A stretch of 64,000 nt of DNA, taken from assembly GCF_024642105.1 (NCBI RefSeq), contig NZ_JAHEBT010000054.1:62001-126000 (forward strand), given 5' to 3'. The translations under genes and the position numbers were made by a program. A model generated the notes under the pieces. The model was not told where the DNA came from, did not search any database, and worked only from the letters and a program-made list of their open reading frames with translations. The stretch is from Flavobacterium sp. (GTDB taxonomy: Bacteria; Bacteroidota; Bacteroidia; Flavobacteriales; Flavobacteriaceae). Shown in pieces: positions 59,920-64,000 of the stretch (positions are counted from its first letter, which is position 1; every line of letters begins with the position of its first letter).

Positions 59920-61488
59920 ATGAATCAACACAAAAAAAGCTCCTTATGGACCGTAATTGGAGCATCTTCAGTAGGTACCATGATCGAATGGTATGACTTT
60001 TACATCTTTGGTAGTTTAGCTACTATTATTTCAACTAAATTTTTCCCTTCAGACAATCCAACGGCTGCCTTCCTTTCTACCTTGGCAACATTTGCTGCAG
60101 GTTTTGTAGTGCGTCCTTTTGGGGCATTATTCTTTGGTCGTCTTGGCGATTTGATTGGACGTAAGTACACGTTCATGGTTACTTTAGTATTGATGGGCGG
60201 AGCTACTTTCTTAATTGGATGTATTCCAAGTTATGAAACAATTGGTTTCTTAGCACCAACATTAGTATTAATTTTACGTTTACTTCAAGGTCTTGCTCTT
60301 GGTGGTGAATACGGTGGGGCTGCTACTTATGTGGCCGAACATGCTGGTCCTGGACAAAGAGGTTATTGGACTTCTTGGATTCAAACTACTGCAACAATCG
60401 GCTTATTTGTTTCTCTTATGGTTATCATGGCAACAAAAAGCGCCATGACTAAAGAAGCTTTTGAGGACTGGGGATGGAGAGTTCCGTTTTGGGTTTCTAT
60501 CTTAATGATCTTGGTTTCTTACTTAATTCGTAAAAACATGAGCGAGTCTCCTGAATTTGCAAAAGTAAAAGCAGAAGGTAAAACATCTAAAAATCCATTA
60601 AAAGAAAGTTTTGGTCACAAATTAAATTTCAAATTTGTATTATTGGCTTTATTCGGAATCGTAATGGGTCAAGGTGTAGTTTGGTACACAGGACAATTCT
60701 ACGCCATGAGTTTCATTGAAAAAGTAATGGGCCTTTCTGATCAAGTGGGAGACATTATGATGTATGCTATTTTAATGGCGACTCCTTTCTTCGTATTCTT
60801 CGGATGGTTGTCTGATAAAATTGGCAGAAAATGGCTAATGTTAACAGGTATTTTGATTGCTGTGATTGCTTACAGACCTATTTACAGCAAAATGTACGAG
60901 ACTACAAATATCAAAAACAAAACCGAAATTGAAGCTAAAACTGTAGTCGTAGCAGAAACGAAAGAAAACAAAGCAAAAGCTCTAGACTCTGTTTACACAA
61001 CAACTAAAGAATTTACAGATGGCGCTACTTGGAAAGAAGTAAAAACTGTAACTTTAGAAAATGGTGTAGCTAAAATTGGAGATGATGGTAAACCAAAAGT
61101 AGAAATTAAGAAAACGATGGTCGTAAATGAATCTGACAAATGGACTTTAGTTTGGTTAGTTTTCATCCAAATCTTTTTAGTAACTGTAGTTTATGGACCA
61201 ACAGCGGCTTTCTTAGTAGAGTTATTCCCTGCAAAAATTCGTTATACTTCTATGTCTTTACCGTACCACATTGGTAACGGAATCTTTGGAGGATTGCTTC
61301 CTGCAGTGGCAACATCATTAGTAGCAGCAGCAACAAAAGCAAATGATGCTGCAGCCGAAGCCGGTCAAGCAGTCGCAGTAGCCGAACCCTATTTACAAGG
61401 ACTTTGGTATCCAATCATTATTGGAGGTATCTGTTTTGTAATAGGAGCTATATATGTAGATGGTAAAAGTACCTCTCACAAAGAATAA
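59920..61488 (+). CDS. MFS transporter, metabolite:H+ symporter (MHS) type
   Basis: GASSVGTMIEWYDFYIFGSLA; GRLGDLIGRKYTF; GLALGGEYGGAATYVAEHA. Confidence 0.92.
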   Translation: MNQHKKSSLWTVIGASSVGTMIEWYDFYIFGSLATIISTKFFPSDNPTAAFLSTLATFAAGFVVRPFGALFFGRLGDLIGRKYTFMVTLVLMGGATFLIGCIPSYETIGFLAPTLVLILRLLQGLALGGEYGGAATYVAEHAGPGQRGYWTSWIQTTATIGLFVSLMVIMATKSAMTKEAFEDWGWRVPFWVSILMILVSYLIRKNMSESPEFAKVKAEGKTSKNPLKESFGHKLNFKFVLLALFGIVMGQGVVWYTGQFYAMSFIEKVMGLSDQVGDIMMYAILMATPFFVFFGWLSDKIGRKWLMLTGILIAVIAYRPIYSKMYETTNIKNKTEIEAKTVVVAETKENKAKALDSVYTTTKEFTDGATWKEVKTVTLENGVAKIGDDGKPKVEIKKTMVVNESDKWTLVWLVFIQIFLVTVVYGPTAAFLVELFPAKIRYTSMSLPYHIGNGIFGGLLPAVATSLVAAATKANDAAAEAGQAVAVAEPYLQGLWYPIIIGGICFVIGAIYVDGKSTSHKE

Positions 61489-61517
61489 GTATAAAATATA
61501 ACTTTAAAAATATCATT

Positions 61518-61739
61518 ATGAACGCAATAAAAAAATTATTAGGCATCGTTTGGATCGGTTTAGGTCTTGCAGCTGGATATTATCTTTTGATTAACCAAGC
61601 TATTCCAAAATTTGAATCAGGAAAACCAGAGGATATGATTCCTGCTATTATTTATACCTTTATTCTTTCACCAATTATTGTGGGTGGTTTAGGTATCTTC
61701 GGATACTATTCACTTACAGGAGAATATAGCGACAAATAA
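61518..61739 (+). CDS. Small membrane protein accompanying the MHS transporter (DUF6814-like)
   Basis: 73 aa, two TM segments. Confidence 0.65.
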   Translation: MNAIKKLLGIVWIGLGLAAGYYLLINQAIPKFESGKPEDMIPAIIYTFILSPIIVGGLGIFGYYSLTGEYSDK

Positions 61740-61805
61740 TAAAAATTTCACTATTTTATATACAATCGCTGTCACTATTGGCAGCGTTTGTATATTTTTA
61801 TAACT

Positions 61806-62000
61806 ATGAAGAAGAGACACGAACAAAAACTGGTTATTCTTTCAATGCTAATGTTATTAGCGTTGAACCTGCCATTATTGCTTTTGTTTGACAGTTCAAA
61901 ACCTTTTCTTGGTTTCCCTGTGATTTACATCTACGTGTTTTCTGCTTGGTTATTTTCTATTGGCACCACTTACTTAATCATCAAAAGATATTATGAGTAG
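61806..62000 (+). CDS. Small two-TM membrane protein coupled to the sensor kinase
   Basis: MKKRHEQKLVILSMLMLLALNLPLLLLFD...; overlaps start of next ORF. Confidence 0.7.
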   Translation: MKKRHEQKLVILSMLMLLALNLPLLLLFDSSKPFLGFPVIYIYVFSAWLFSIGTTYLIIKRYYE

Positions 62001-64000
62001 TGTAGGCCTTTTAATCATTTTAGCATTGTATATGCTTATACTCTTTTATATTGCCTATTGGGCAGAAAAAAGAGACCACTCCAGATGGACTAATAATCCG
62101 TATATCTATTCTCTTTCATTAGCCGTATATTGTACTGCTTGGACGTATTACGGAAGTATTGGCGTTGCCGCTAATTCTGGATTAAGTTACCTTCCTATCT
62201 ATTTAGGACCAATCATTATTATACCAACTTGGATGATTATTCTAAAAAAAATCATTCGAATTTCAAGGGTTAATAAAATTTCTAGTATTGCTGATTTCAT
62301 TTCGTTGAGATATGGCAATGATAGATTCTTAGGCGCATTGGTTACCATTGTTTGTATTGCTGGTATTGTGCCTTACATTGCTTTGCAACTGAAGTCCATC
62401 TCGGACACTTTCCATATTGTTACTAAAACCGAATCCAGTACTAATATTTTTTACGACACCACTACTTATGCGTGTATTGCCTTGGCTTTATTTGCTTCCT
62501 ATTATGGAACCCGCTATGTCGATGCCTCTGAAAAAAGACGTGGTATTGTAACTGCAGTAGCGATGGAATCGGTTTTAAAACTCGTTTTCTTTTTAATCAT
62601 CGGAATTTATGTTACTTACTTTGTCTTTGATGGTTTTGATGCTATTTATGCTAAAGCTTCGGTTTTAGAAAATTTTGATAAGAAAAATTCAGTTGGAGGA
62701 TTAACAGGTGGAATCAATTGGTTCTTCCTTTGTATTCTGTCCATGTTTGCCATTTTTCTTTTACCCAGACAATTCCATACTTCAATTGTAGAAAATAATA
62801 AAGAAACACACATTAGAACGGCTATGTGGTTGTTCCCATTGTACTTACTTTTGTTCAATATTTTTGTATTTCCAATAGCTTGGGGAGGCAACATTTTATT
62901 TCAAGGGAAAGGACTGAATTCAGACACCTATTCGTTATTAATTCCGCAATTTTTCAATAATAACATACTTACTGTTTTAGTTTTTCTGGGCGGATTCTCG
63001 GCAGCTATTTCAATGATTATTGTTTCGTCTATTGCATTAGCCACCATGCTAAGTAACAACTTGTTAATTCCGTATGGATTTGTGGGTTCGTTGCAAAATA
63101 AATCACAAGAAAAGAACAACAAACGCATCATTCGCAGTAGAAAAATCGGAATTTTTCTATTGATTATTTTGGCGTATGCCATTTACCGAATCTTTATTTT
63201 AGATTACTCCTTGGTTTCTATTGGACTCGTTTCATTTGTGGTGATTGCACAATTAGCACCCGCATTTTTCGGCGCACTTTTTTGGAGACGAGGATCTAAC
63301 AAGGGAGCTATTACAGGTATCCTTATTGGATTTGCAATTTGTTGTTATACCCTTTTAGCACCTTATGCATTGGGCATTACCGATTCTACCAGTTTGTTTA
63401 TTCAAGAAGGGCCATGGGGAATTGAATTACTTAAACCCTTTCAGCTTTTTGGGTTGGATTATTTACAGCCTATTCCTCACGCATTATTTTGGAGTTTGTT
63501 TTTTAATGTAATGTGTTTTGCAGCTGTTTCTGTAAGTTTTAGAGGCAACTATAGAGAACGCAATTATGCCGAAATGTTTGTCGATATTGACAAATACATT
63601 ACCAATCACGAAGATGCCTTTGTTTGGAAAGGAACGGCATATGTATCCGATATTGAACGCGTTTTACAACGTTTTTTAGGAGAGGAAAGAACCAAACGTG
63701 CATTATCCATTTTCAACTTAAAATACAACATCGACAAGAATGTAGCTACCGCCGATGCGCGTTTTATAAAATTTGCCGAGAATTTATTGACGGGTCATAT
63801 TGGTACGGCTTCCGCCAAAATATTAATTGCAAGTGTGGTGAAAGAAGACGAAATTAGTTTGCCTGAGGTATTGCGAATTTTGGAAGAATCCAAAGAAAAC
63901 ATTATCATCAATAAAAAACTAACGGACACTTCGAATGAATTACAAAAAATATCCGAGCAATTAAAAGTAGCCAATGAGGAACTTGTAAAAAAAGACATTC
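61993..64000 (+). CDS. SLC5-type transporter-fused sensor histidine kinase (CbrA-like), partial
   Basis: Open frame from ATG 61993: MSSVGLLIILALYMLILFYIAYWAEKRDHSRWTNNPYIYSLSLAVYCTAWTYYGSIG...; later STAC-like region and coiled coil; runs off the window so absent from ORF track. Confidence 0.88.
   Translation, partial: MSSVGLLIILALYMLILFYIAYWAEKRDHSRWTNNPYIYSLSLAVYCTAWTYYGSIGVAANSGLSYLPIYLGPIIIIPTWMIILKKIIRISRVNKISSIADFISLRYGNDRFLGALVTIVCIAGIVPYIALQLKSISDTFHIVTKTESSTNIFYDTTTYACIALALFASYYGTRYVDASEKRRGIVTAVAMESVLKLVFFLIIGIYVTYFVFDGFDAIYAKASVLENFDKKNSVGGLTGGINWFFLCILSMFAIFLLPRQFHTSIVENNKETHIRTAMWLFPLYLLLFNIFVFPIAWGGNILFQGKGLNSDTYSLLIPQFFNNNILTVLVFLGGFSAAISMIIVSSIALATMLSNNLLIPYGFVGSLQNKSQEKNNKRIIRSRKIGIFLLIILAYAIYRIFILDYSLVSIGLVSFVVIAQLAPAFFGALFWRRGSNKGAITGILIGFAICCYTLLAPYALGITDSTSLFIQEGPWGIELLKPFQLFGLDYLQPIPHALFWSLFFNVMCFAAVSVSFRGNYRERNYAEMFVDIDKYITNHEDAFVWKGTAYVSDIERVLQRFLGEERTKRALSIFNLKYNIDKNVATADARFIKFAENLLTGHIGTASAKILIASVVKEDEISLPEVLRILEESKENIIINKKLTDTSNELQKISEQLKVANEELVKKDI

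Noticed and set aside
62646-63998. Minus-strand ORFs of 60-84 aa near the right edge
   Set aside because: They lie antisense to the open SLC5/histidine-kinase frame that the track omitted because it runs off the window.

Overview
This is a 64 kb AT-rich chromosomal window from a Bacteroidetes/Flavobacteriaceae-type genome (Flavobacterium-like: GLPGLI, DUF5686, PorT and GYDIA-kinase families, TAnnTTTG-type promoters). Most of it is ordinary core genome: a pyrophosphatase pair, pdhB, etfBA, thyA/folA, menG/ubiE-porT, fbaA, accD, purH, the mreBCD-mrdA-rodA shape operon, ctp protease, lpxB, comEC, a POT transporter/DPP-IV peptide-use cluster, HMG-CoA reductase plus GHMP kinase, ppiD, lptC, coaX and tRNA-Phe. 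Accessory or less explained parts: (i) ~4.87-10.14 kb, a run of minus-strand small lipoprotein, membrane and hypothetical genes with a Kelch/TM/winged-helix protein and a coupled small-basic-protein + GIY-YIG-like pair, bracketed by two copies of the same hairpin; (ii) 56.2-57.9 kb, a REP-associated tyrosine transposase (RAYT) surrounded by three copies of one palindromic element (one a short inverted form) and two copies of a second structured element in swapped order; (iii) a structured intergenic RNA-like repeat at ~13.81-13.89 kb; (iv) 58.0-64.0 kb, a transposase-derived zinc-ribbon/HTH regulator next to a porin, MHS-type transporter, small membrane proteins and an SLC5-fused sensor kinase. 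No CRISPR array, rRNA or recognisable prophage was seen. The RAYT/REP locus is the strongest candidate for an unusual system. All functional names come from sequence recognition without database searches.
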